Shown piece by piece: positions 1 to 8,026 of a stretch of 64,000 bases of DNA; position 1 is the first letter of the stretch, and the number at the start of each line of letters is the position of its first letter. The stretch is taken from the NCBI GenBank assembly GCA_013215145.1, contig JABSRP010000035.1, positions 29,006 through 93,005 of the forward strand. The letters are read 5' to 3'. Both the position numbers and the translations under genes were made by a program. The notes below the pieces were generated by a model that was not told the origin of the DNA, did no database searches, and saw only the letters and a program-made list of their open reading frames with translations. The stretch is from Pseudobacteriovorax sp. Its GTDB lineage: Bacteria > Bdellovibrionota_B > Oligoflexia > Oligoflexales > Oligoflexaceae.

Positions 1-1035
1 AGAAAGCAGGCTTTTTCGATCTCGCGAACTGTCTAGGTCAAGTAGACGAGCACCTGCAGAGAACTCTTCGAACATGGGGGTGTTGCAGCCGTCGCTCCAA
101 ACATCGAAGGCAGTAGCCAGGGACTGAAAGCGGAAATTCCCCCGAAATATATCGTTGGCGACAAAGGTGATCAGTGATGTGAGTTTGGTTAACAAGCGGT
201 TACTACGAAAATCCATCGCTGCGAGGGCTGTGATTTTTAAGGGTCTTCGTAATATACCTCCGCTCATCCATGCCAAAGTCAATACCGATTGTTTTTTATT
301 CGCGTTAGGCGTGGCCTGTAGCACGCGTCCTTTTTTGCGTAAAATATTGGCAAGGAATTTGTACTCACTGGTCCTAGCATTTTGGGATGGGATACTAGCT
401 CCATCATATTGGGAGCCAAACATCCGATGCCACGGGAGCATATCGATACTCATGCCGAGAAATCCCGCGTCTAAAGCATCTTGTAACACGGCACCCATTT
501 TTTGTTTTTCTGCAGTTGAGATTCTTGCCCTTGTTAGCGCTTTATGCTTTTCCAGGGCTGCTAGGCGAATATTAGAATGACCAATAAAAGCTGCCACATT
601 TGGACCTAATGGAACCGAATCTAGATGATCAAAGTACTCGGAGGGTTTTTTCCACGTAACTTTTCCGCCTACCCATTGGTCTAAAACTTGATCGGGTAAG
701 TTTTCAACCCTAGCGAAAAGATCAGAGATGTCTTCTTCGCGACCAGCTGATAAAGAGATTGAGCAATTGCCAATAACGACGGTAGAGACGCCATGTTTCA
801 CCGTTTCTGCCAGTCCTGGATACGCTTCGATTTCAGCATCATAGTGAGTATGAATATCGATGAAGCCGGGAGTCACCCATTTTCCTTTTGCATCGATAAT
901 GTTTTGTGCTGACGCCTGAGAAAGATGACCTAACTTCTGAATCAAGCCATCTTTAATACCGATATCGATGTTGTTGGGTGGACGATTTGAGCCATCGAAA
1001 ACCTTCGCTCCCAATATAATCGTATCAAATAACAT
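1..1035 (-). CDS. N-acyl-D-amino-acid deacylase / D-aminoacylase-like amidohydrolase, 3' end cut by window edge
   Basis: The frame is open over 345 codons and runs off the start of the window, so the C-terminal part is missing. The N-terminus has the composite beta-sandwich opening of the amidohydrolase superfamily (LFDTIILGAKVFDGS) and then the metal-binding motif DIHTHYDAE at residues 60-68, preceded by VTPGF. This signature is typical of D-aminoacylase/dihydroorotase-like enzymes that hydrolyse N-acyl-D-amino acids in the cytoplasm. A later DVWSDGCNTPMFEEF stretch fits the D-aminoacylase group. ATG at 1035 is preceded by a good Shine-Dalgarno (AGGAG, 7 nt). No signal peptide is seen. Substrate cannot be decided from the sequence; other amidohydrolases of COG3653 type are possible. 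Confidence 0.82.
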   Translation of the reverse strand, partial: MLFDTIILGAKVFDGSNRPPNNIDIGIKDGLIQKLGHLSQASAQNIIDAKGKWVTPGFIDIHTHYDAEIEAYPGLAETVKHGVSTVVIGNCSISLSAGREEDISDLFARVENLPDQVLDQWVGGKVTWKKPSEYFDHLDSVPLGPNVAAFIGHSNIRLAALEKHKALTRARISTAEKQKMGAVLQDALDAGFLGMSIDMLPWHRMFGSQYDGASIPSQNARTSEYKFLANILRKKGRVLQATPNANKKQSVLTLAWMSGGILRRPLKITALAAMDFRSNRLLTKLTSLITFVANDIFRGNFRFQSLATAFDVWSDGCNTPMFEEFSAGARLLDLDSSRDRKSLLS

Positions 1036-1477
1036 AGTTTGCTCCTGCTCTGTTCCCTTAGTGCCCCGTTAAACTCAGTGACCATAACCTCCTATGGCAA
1101 AAAAAATGTTGTATTATTACAAGATTTTTAGAGGCTATTTGTTGTGGTTTATGATCTATTCTTTATACATCTTTTAAAGCCTTGGTAAATTTTATTTTCC
1201 TTAAAGTAGATAGCCTAGCTATCCATCGACAACTGTGGTTTCGATAAAGGCTTGTCATGACGAGTTTGGCCTACAAGATATATCTAGTAGAACTTGACAG
1301 CAATCCGAACCATGAGCCTTTGTTTGGGTAAAGCTATGGATCTATTTTAAGGTTTAGCTCTTTAGGAAGGGCGCTGGGCCCATTGCTGCAAAAACGATGG
1401 ACCCACATCATTTTATTTTTGCTAAACTCCGATAGCCATAAGGTTGAGAGGAAGGTTTAAAGCTAAGATGGGCATAA
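1036..1477. other. Intergenic region between divergently placed ends
   Basis: About 440 bases with many in-frame stops on both strands. The right part precedes the hairpin listed next. The left part carries the ribosome binding site of the amidohydrolase and presumably its promoter. I see no gene or clear repeat here. Confidence 0.5.
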
Positions 1478-1513
1478 AAGCAAAAGAGCCGTCACTTTAC
1501 AACAAGACGGCTC
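1478..1513 (-). terminator. Rho-independent terminator of the alpha-dioxygenase gene
   Basis: An 8-bp perfect stem (GAGCCGTC at 1486-1493 pairing with GACGGCTC at 1506-1513) is followed on the minus strand by a T-rich run (TTTTGCTTTTA). It lies 30 bases beyond the stop codon at 1543. Confidence 0.8.
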
Positions 1514-1542
1514 AGTTCTTCTAGCGAAACTAAGTATTCAAA

Positions 1543-3408
1543 TTAGCGGGAAGTCCAAGGCTTAAAAGCATTGTCTGGGATCATGCCATCCTGATTAAGC
1601 TTGGGAAAATGATCGATCAAAACGTCCTTAAAGGTCCTGGTTTGAACAATCTCATAACCCTCTGGTGTGTAAACTTCTGGACGAAAGTCCTCAGTGAAAA
1701 AACGATCGCTAGAGAGGCGGCGTGACGCCATAAGAGTGAAGATTTGGAATGCTGTCTCACCAAATCCGAAGCCACTTGGTCGGACCGATTCTGCAAGGCA
1801 ACCTACCATTAAATCCATGCGATCAATGGTGCCGTATACACTTCGTAACTTGGCTACAGCATATTCTTGCTCTGGCGTAAGAGTGTCTGTAGGAAATCGT
1901 TTATATAGATCTTCAAAATCGTCTAGAGGCTTCAGGCGGATCGCCTTACGAAATTCATTGTAGCGAGGAATGCCACGCTCTCTATCTCTGATGATATCAA
2001 CAGCGGCTAGATCGAATGCGCCTTGAAATGGTATTTTTAGATCTTGTAGGGCTTTAGGGTAGTTAAACAGTGTGAGGGCACCTGGGTGCTCCGTTCCGAA
2101 TGAGTACCATAGATTCTCAAATCCAAATCGTGAGGTGACGAAGTAGGCTCGTCTTTCTCTAACTTGGTTTACCGATAACTCTCTGAGAGGACGGTCGTCT
2201 TTATGAGAGCGTATCTTAAAGCTATCGGGAAGCAAGGGGTGCATCCGGTAAACGGAAACGAATTCTTCCGTCAAAGAGTAAGGGACATCGTAGTGATCTG
2301 TTTCGCCTCCGACGATTCCGAAAATTGCCTTACGTCCCATTTTTTCTACATCTAAGGTTTCTTTTGCGCCAAACATTTGGCTGATGGCCTCAGCATGAGG
2401 TGCGACTCCAGCCAATAATGGTCCAAGCTCTCCAGCCCCGAGTCCATACCAGTTAGATACCATTCCTTGCTCTAGGGCAGGGTTTGCTAAAATTGCTGGC
2501 GTCCACTCTACTGTATGGATTTTGGCCATCAAAGCTGTATTGATAAGTCTTGCTTTATCGAAAAGCTCTTGATCCTTCATGCTGGGGTAGTGAGACTTTA
2601 ATAACTCAGCAATACGGTTATGCTCTCTAACAAAAATATTGTGGAACAGAGTTAGTCCAACCCACCAGTTCTTATTAAAACCTGTTTTAGCTTTGAATCC
2701 TTTTGTTTGCGGCAGGCGGCCAGCGCGAAGTTTCATTTTTCCGTCGCGGAAGGTTCGTAGTGAGTTTTGTTTTCTTTGACTACTTCCGTAAATCTGAGAT
2801 CCGTCCCACCAGTGCGTAACTTCGTTCCGGTAAGTTAGGACCTCATCAAGTTGAGGGTCATAGGTCTTATCTCGTTTAGTCCGACCGATCTTCATAAACT
2901 TATTGTTGAACGTGGGATCATCTTTGGCTAATGGTACCTTTATCGGGTTGCGTCTCTCGCGATCGCCGTGATCAAACCAGTCGTGAACCATGAACTGAAT
3001 CCAAGCTGTAGCAAGAACATTGAGCTGCTCAACAGGAATAAACTCATCTCTTGTCATCAACTCAATAGACACATCCCTTGGGTTCGGGTCTAAGATTTCC
3101 TCGTCAGAAACATAGGTGGGTAGTGTCGCAGGGTCGATATTGCGACCGAATCGCATCCCCACGGCTCCCATGGCTGGATTGTCAAGATCATTACAGGTCC
3201 CGTCAGCGGTCCTTGCGGTTAGCGTTGCCTCTGAGCAAGATACGGAAGGAACATCTCGTTCAACGTCAAATAAGTTCTCAGAGAACAGGATCTCCCTTTC
3301 GGCAGCTAAAATGATAAGAGCTAAAAAAGGAGTGATCAAGGGCCACGCCACCCACTTTGTTTGAGCTGCGAGTTGAAAGTATGCGATCAGGCTTTGCAAG
3401 ATGTTCAA
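1543..3408 (-). CDS. Fatty acid alpha-dioxygenase (plant alpha-DOX-like haem peroxidase family)
   Basis: A 621-residue protein of the animal-haem-peroxidase superfamily that matches plant alpha-dioxygenases far more closely than peroxidases. Recognisable blocks are AWIQFMVHDWFDH (135-147, distal haem His142), HWWDGSQIYG (199-208), YSLTEEFVSVYRMHPLLPD (377-395, with Tyr387 and proximal His390 in the plant spacing), GALTLFNYPK, and IRDRERGIPRYNEFRKAI. Alpha-DOX adds O2 to C2 of fatty acids and gives 2-hydroperoxides, which decay to the aldehyde one carbon shorter. Both haem ligands and the catalytic tyrosine are kept, so it is probably active. Residues 15-37 form a hydrophobic N-terminal segment, so membrane association is likely. 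ATG 3408 has a GGAGG box 8 nt upstream. It is a single gene with its own terminator. A cyclooxygenase-like or PGHS-like activity is the main alternative. Confidence 0.85.
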   Translation of the reverse strand: MNILQSLIAYFQLAAQTKWVAWPLITPFLALIILAAEREILFSENLFDVERDVPSVSCSEATLTARTADGTCNDLDNPAMGAVGMRFGRNIDPATLPTYVSDEEILDPNPRDVSIELMTRDEFIPVEQLNVLATAWIQFMVHDWFDHGDRERRNPIKVPLAKDDPTFNNKFMKIGRTKRDKTYDPQLDEVLTYRNEVTHWWDGSQIYGSSQRKQNSLRTFRDGKMKLRAGRLPQTKGFKAKTGFNKNWWVGLTLFHNIFVREHNRIAELLKSHYPSMKDQELFDKARLINTALMAKIHTVEWTPAILANPALEQGMVSNWYGLGAGELGPLLAGVAPHAEAISQMFGAKETLDVEKMGRKAIFGIVGGETDHYDVPYSLTEEFVSVYRMHPLLPDSFKIRSHKDDRPLRELSVNQVRERRAYFVTSRFGFENLWYSFGTEHPGALTLFNYPKALQDLKIPFQGAFDLAAVDIIRDRERGIPRYNEFRKAIRLKPLDDFEDLYKRFPTDTLTPEQEYAVAKLRSVYGTIDRMDLMVGCLAESVRPSGFGFGETAFQIFTLMASRRLSSDRFFTEDFRPEVYTPEGYEIVQTRTFKDVLIDHFPKLNQDGMIPDNAFKPWTSR

Positions 3409-3794
3409 AAAAACCTCCCCAGTATTTGGATGTTCGGTATGAGTGTCTGAAATTTTGCCCTTTCAAAGCAAGAAAAGTGCCTGGATCCTGTTGGGATTTA
3501 AGTGGGTGAAAATAGGTGTGTCTTACTGTGTAACAATATTGAACGCCTTATTCTTAGTCGAATCTGGCTAAAGTATGAACAAGGACAGAAGCTTACAGTC
3601 GGTAAGGCTGTTAATATTTAGGCGAAGCCTGAAATTTTTTGTTATTGCGTGGGCCTTTTTTGGTTCCTGGCGATTTGCCGCGATTATCATCAAATCCAAC
3701 TATTTTCTTTCTTTTTTCAATCGATTGACTCAATGATTTCAATAAGATGAAAATGGTATTGAATTTGCTTTTATAAAAACAAACTGGAGGTTTT
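3409..3794. other. Divergent intergenic region
   Basis: About 385 AT-rich bases between the divergent alpha-dioxygenase and small Cys-rich genes, presumably holding both promoters. There is a GGAGG box for each flanking gene. I do not see a coding frame in it. Confidence 0.5.
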
Positions 3795-4088
3795 ATGAAT
3801 ACAAAAAAGATCGGATCCCGCGATGGGATGTCAAGTGTCTGTGATTTTTGTTTAGAAAACGCTCAATGTGGAATTATCAAAACGGCTCTTGCCATCTGTG
3901 ATAGCCATGGCTGTGGTCCTGAATCCGTTCAAGTTTCGTTTTTGAAGTTTAGGCTCCTGCGACAAGGTTTTTCTTATCCTCATTCGAATAAGTTTTGCCA
4001 GTTTCGCAACAAGAGGAGCGAGCTGACCCGTCTTCGTAAAGAAGCAGTTAAGTTAGCCATAGATAGTCAAACAGAAAATACGGCGTAG
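3795..4088 (+). CDS. Small cysteine-rich hypothetical protein
   Basis: A 97-residue protein with no signal peptide. The N-terminal half carries C16-x2-C19, C25, C35 and C40, which looks like a small metal-binding (perhaps zinc) or redox cluster. The C-terminal third is basic and helical (RNKRSELTRLRKEAVKLAI). ATG follows a strong GGAGG at 6 nt, and a hairpin-type terminator follows the stop, so a monocistronic gene is likely. I do not recognise the family. Confidence 0.6.
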   Translation: MNTKKIGSRDGMSSVCDFCLENAQCGIIKTALAICDSHGCGPESVQVSFLKFRLLRQGFSYPHSNKFCQFRNKRSELTRLRKEAVKLAIDSQTENTA

Positions 4089-4137
4089 TTTTCCCTCGAT
4101 AGTCTTGAATCTCTAATGTTGCCTTTTTTATAGCCTG

Positions 4138-4174
4138 CGAGTCGTTTCTTACGCCGTCGACTCGTGGTTTTTTC
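4138..4174 (+). terminator. Probable rho-independent terminator
   Basis: CGAGTCG (4138-4144) and CGACTCG (4158-4164) form a perfect 7-bp stem with a 13-nt loop, followed by TGGTTTTTTCG. It lies 50 bases beyond the small Cys-rich gene. Confidence 0.6.
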
Positions 4175-4297
4175 GTCCTCGTTTCTAAGTCTTCTTTCGA
4201 TCTTTACCAATTTCTTTCTTGCTCTGATTGCGTCGCTCTGTTAACGATGCGATAGATGGATAATTTTTGGTAACATTAACATGATCGGAGTCTTGCC

Positions 4298-5560
4298 TTG
4301 CTTATTAGACTAGGAATTCCCTATCTTCTACTATCTTCTTTGTTGTTTGCTTCTAGTTGCTCTAATTCTAACGACAGCAGTGATTTGTCCCAGCGTATTG
4401 GGAGCGAGACCAACCAGGCTCTTGTGAATCAGGCCCTTTCTTCAACCTACGCCTTCCGCTTAAATCTAACGACTAATCGCGCAAGCTTCTATGAAAATGG
4501 AATCGTGCGAGATCAGTGGAATATCGCTACCGGTGATATTACGGGTGACTATCATGATTCGGAAAAACACTTTACTCCTACGGGCGTTTTCTCGGTGGAT
4601 CGTCTTACTTATTGCCCAGTCTGGAGACCCTCTCGTGTTGTAGATCCTGCTACGGGGGAAAAAACTCGTGATAATGCCATCCGGCAGCAAGTCTTTGCAG
4701 CCAACCCTGAGGTTTATGGAGCATGTGGATCCCGCAATCCTCTTGGTCATTACATGATTGCCTTCCAAGGACCCTATTACATGCACGGTAATAGTAACGA
4801 ATCCGTACTTAAACGCGAGCCGGCGGAAAGAAGGCGCGTTAGCGGTGGATGTGTGAGAAGTCCTAATACCATTATAAAATCCTATTTTCATCGCGTGATG
4901 GCATCAATCCCAGGCGTTAGTCAGTATCGGCAGGATGTCAAGGCCATGGAACAGCGACCTCGTTTAAATCGTAGTCCTGTCACCCATCCCGCAACCTCCA
5001 TGGATACCAAGGTCGTTGTTGGTTGGTTTGATACTGACCCCTCCATAGGTGATTCTGTCAGCGGTCCTGTTGTTAATCCTGAGCCAGTCCCAGAACCAAC
5101 TCCTGAACCGACTCCTGATCCGATTGTGCTGAAGGAAGAGTTGCAACAAGTTGCTTACCTGAAAGTCTTTGGCGTTGATCCCAATCTAGATAACAGTCGA
5201 TCCGTTGATCTTGCCAATCCATTTATCATTGCGGATAGAGCAGAGACCCTAGATCGCCTTAGAGCTGTGAGTGCTAAGGTCTTATTGATGCACTACGATA
5301 ACGATAAATACAAGCCACTCATCGAAGAGGTGTTGCCTCTATCCGTGACAGCTAGTGATGAAGCAAGCTTTACTATTCCAGAGGCAGCCCAAGATGCTAT
5401 CAGTAAGCTGACATCTGGCTCAGTCTATGTTCGTGTGGAAATCATCCAGACCACATATGATGGCTATACCGCTCGGGAGCCATTGTTTATTACCGAAGGC
5501 GGTCGAAAACTATATGCGTTTTACTATAATGTGAATGGTCGGTATATCTACTCGCGGTAA
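4298..5560 (+). CDS. L,D-transpeptidase (YkuD) lipoprotein
   Basis: A 420-residue predicted lipoprotein with a short hydrophobic signal ending LLFASSC (lipid Cys21). Residues about 50-200 form the YkuD catalytic domain, with His163 in YYMHGN and the nucleophile Cys185 in SGGCVRS, the standard catalytic pair. Such enzymes make 3-3 peptidoglycan cross-links or attach proteins to peptidoglycan in the periplasm. A Pro/Glu-rich linker (about 258-278) leads to a C-terminal domain of about 140 residues that I do not recognise. The start is TTG at 4298, chosen because GGAG lies 7 nt upstream and no in-frame ATG fits. It is flanked by unrelated genes. Confidence 0.82.
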   Translation: MLIRLGIPYLLLSSLLFASSCSNSNDSSDLSQRIGSETNQALVNQALSSTYAFRLNLTTNRASFYENGIVRDQWNIATGDITGDYHDSEKHFTPTGVFSVDRLTYCPVWRPSRVVDPATGEKTRDNAIRQQVFAANPEVYGACGSRNPLGHYMIAFQGPYYMHGNSNESVLKREPAERRRVSGGCVRSPNTIIKSYFHRVMASIPGVSQYRQDVKAMEQRPRLNRSPVTHPATSMDTKVVVGWFDTDPSIGDSVSGPVVNPEPVPEPTPEPTPDPIVLKEELQQVAYLKVFGVDPNLDNSRSVDLANPFIIADRAETLDRLRAVSAKVLLMHYDNDKYKPLIEEVLPLSVTASDEASFTIPEAAQDAISKLTSGSVYVRVEIIQTTYDGYTAREPLFITEGGRKLYAFYYNVNGRYIYSR

Positions 5561-5610
5561 ATAAGGAAGCCTATCTATAAGGCTACGTTTAAAAACCACG
5601 ATTCAATGGT

Positions 5611-5940
5611 CTACATCTTTAGGGATGTAGACTGACTGTATAAAAGAGACCACTGCCTTTTGATTAGCATGCCGAAGCCTTCCACCAACATGCCGTTAGG
5701 ATAGGGAAAGCTTCCTTGAGGAATCGCGATAACGTAGTCGCCTGTTTGTGGGTCTTTGCCATAAATGGCTGAATCCGAGGTAAAGGCATCATCGGTTCGC
5801 CAACCAATATTCCCTCTGCATGCGGTGATGGCTTGATAGCCATTGAGACGATCGTTGAGATCGAAGAGAGCGAAACTTGCTAGGATTGGTTACGGGTTTC
5901 CTTCAAAATAGTTAGCTTTCGTGACCCAAAATAGCCTGTG
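5611..5940 (-). pseudogene. Relic of an unidentified gene
   Basis: The minus strand from about 5889 to 5611 is open for some 92 codons and reads like a real protein C-terminus (for example LNDRLNGYQAITACRGNIGW and SFPYPNGMLVEGFGMLIKRQ). It has no start codon until its last third, and a stop lies immediately upstream at 5890. Just beyond that stop another frame reads RLFWVTKANYFEGNP, which would join smoothly if a base were restored near 5890. A second break follows near 5935. This pattern fits an old gene fragment broken by indels. The family is not recognised. Confidence 0.5.
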
Positions 5941-6142
5941 GAACCCTTAGATCCCTATCGAGAGTTAGTAGATGTTCTGTCTAATTTTGTGGCATTTATC
6001 CCACCGATTATTATAGACAAAATCACCCAAAAAATCTGAAATTGCCTGGCAGCGCGGAATCAGGCCATTTCAAATTGACAAGGCCGTCTGAAAATGGCAT
6101 GGTTTCCAACCCCTGAAAACCAGACATAATGGGATAGTTAAA

Positions 6143-7750
6143 ATGAAGTGTACGCGAAACCATGTCCTAACAAGTTTTTTTAGCCTACTTGGTGCATCGT
6201 CAATAGCTTTGGCGGCAGAACCACCCTTGGAAGTCGAGGTGTTGTTTACCGATCCGACTTGTCCAGCGCAGACCTTCGTGTCCTATCGGGACCCGAATAT
6301 TGATGACACCTATCAACTTTATTTGGAAGACCAGTTAGCAGCTGAGGATGAGGTAAGATTTGACGATTTACCAGGGAGGATAGAGACGTTAGCTGACGGT
6401 ATCCCGACTCTTAACGGGGGACGCCGCCTGCAGATTCCAGCCGGCGTCTACTGTGACGCCAACGATAAAGAAGCCAGTATAAAGCCTGCAACTGAGAGTG
6501 CAGTTAGGGATCAAGATAGCCCCTACCTTCGGGTCATGCAGTGGCTAGAACAAACCCAACGGGACGAATCGGTATTTCTCACATCCATGTCCTTTAGTGA
6601 CCGTGATGTAGCGACAGCTCTTTGCGATGGAGCCAAACGAGGCGTGAATACCAAGGTGTTTATCCAAGAGCCCCGCTCGGAAAACACGGCTTTTCGAACC
6701 ATATCTTCATGCCTTTCAGAATCTGGTGACAATCTTATTGATTTAGTCATCTACCCACGATCAAAAAATCGATTGGCTCATATGAAAGCTATTGTCATCG
6801 AATCAGCTTCTACGAGGCAAGAAGAAGCCAGTGAGGTCAGAATTAGTTTTCAAAGTGCCAACATCTCCACTGGCCTGTGGGGTCATCAGGAAAACTGGAA
6901 TTTTGTTACCACACGAAGCGATCATTGGTTCGCTCAGGATCATTTCTGTCTACGCGACGAAATCACTCGGCCCCAAGTAGATGATCTTAATCTGTTCTAC
7001 CGAGCTATGGCCAACTGTCGCGAACGCCTTGGGATTGAACCCAGACGCCAGCAAGATGACAATGTGCAGCTCTATTTTGTTCCTATCTCATCAAATCGAG
7101 GCTTTCATGATAAACGCAGCCTGCGGCGGGATCTGGAAGAAGAGATTGCCCGGTCTAAGCATATCAAAATTGCAGCACATCATCTAACCGATCGCTGGTT
7201 GCTGGATACCTTAGCCGATAAACTACAGCTACCTGGGTTCACTTTGGATATCATCGTCGACGATGATATGTTTTGGACCTCGTTTACGCCACGTCATAGT
7301 CCATTTATTGACGAAGGCAATAGACGCTATTTCAAACCTAGTGACTATAGCCGCAATTGCCAGTGGGGCAAAACGCGAGCAGAATCGGAAGACTGTTTTT
7401 CCTTTTTCAACCGCGGAGAATGGTTTGCTATTAATGAGAAGCTGATTTCTAATGGGGCAAATATCCGCTATTTCGAAGCAAATCATAGAAACTTTCTGCT
7501 GTTTCATCATAAATTCATAATTTTTGATTACCAGCAGCCGGTCAATGACAAGTTGGGCAGTGTTTTTACCGGTGCAGGAAATCTTTCCAAGTCGGGCTTT
7601 GATCGTAACTTTGAAAACTACTATCTTCTGAGGCTGCCGGAAGTCTATCAGGCTTTTACTAAGGGATATGCTAATCTTTTTAACTTGGCGGTAGAAGAAG
7701 GTGATCTACCCATAACTTGGGATTTTGAGACGGTTGATCAGGTCAATTGA
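6143..7750 (+). CDS. Secreted phospholipase D-like protein with two HKD-type motifs
   Basis: A 535-residue protein with a Sec signal peptide (cleavage likely after residue 24, SIALA-AEPP). It has two PLD-type half sites. The first is H213-x-K215 followed by FQSANIS (236-242), with Glu220 where Asp is usual. The second is H455-x-K457-x4-D462 followed by GAGNLSKSG (477-485). Members of the PLD superfamily cleave phosphodiesters through a phosphohistidine intermediate. A periplasmic or exported phospholipase or nuclease is the most likely role. The atypical first motif could alter activity. The ribosome binding site is weak (GGGATAG). The gene stands alone. Confidence 0.78.
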   Translation: MKCTRNHVLTSFFSLLGASSIALAAEPPLEVEVLFTDPTCPAQTFVSYRDPNIDDTYQLYLEDQLAAEDEVRFDDLPGRIETLADGIPTLNGGRRLQIPAGVYCDANDKEASIKPATESAVRDQDSPYLRVMQWLEQTQRDESVFLTSMSFSDRDVATALCDGAKRGVNTKVFIQEPRSENTAFRTISSCLSESGDNLIDLVIYPRSKNRLAHMKAIVIESASTRQEEASEVRISFQSANISTGLWGHQENWNFVTTRSDHWFAQDHFCLRDEITRPQVDDLNLFYRAMANCRERLGIEPRRQQDDNVQLYFVPISSNRGFHDKRSLRRDLEEEIARSKHIKIAAHHLTDRWLLDTLADKLQLPGFTLDIIVDDDMFWTSFTPRHSPFIDEGNRRYFKPSDYSRNCQWGKTRAESEDCFSFFNRGEWFAINEKLISNGANIRYFEANHRNFLLFHHKFIIFDYQQPVNDKLGSVFTGAGNLSKSGFDRNFENYYLLRLPEVYQAFTKGYANLFNLAVEEGDLPITWDFETVDQVN

Positions 7751-8026
7751 GCCTAGGCATAAGGTGTTTTCTACTGACAAAAAACGTAGGATCTTATTGA
7801 TAAGCTGTTTGTTACCAGCGCAGAAGTCACCGCAGAAATTATAAGGCCTTAAAGCTTGAAGAAGCAGACCACCGAGAGTTCTTGGTGGTTTGCAAAGGAA
7901 CTTAGTCCCCCACAAGCTTTACATCCTGTTAGCTACCACTATTGTCTGAAATTATGAGTCGTTTCCTTTCCTTAAGGTAACTGTCTCAAGATAGCCCCTA
8001 ATTGACCGACGTATGATCATCGAATA

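Noticed and set aside
155..580. A 141-codon plus-strand frame at the left end
   Set aside because: It lies entirely opposite the amidohydrolase gene, whose motifs and ribosome binding site are clear; it is a shadow frame.
7868..7890. ACCACC...GGTGGT hairpin after the PLD-like gene as terminator
   Set aside because: Only 6 bp of stem and no T tract; too weak to annotate.
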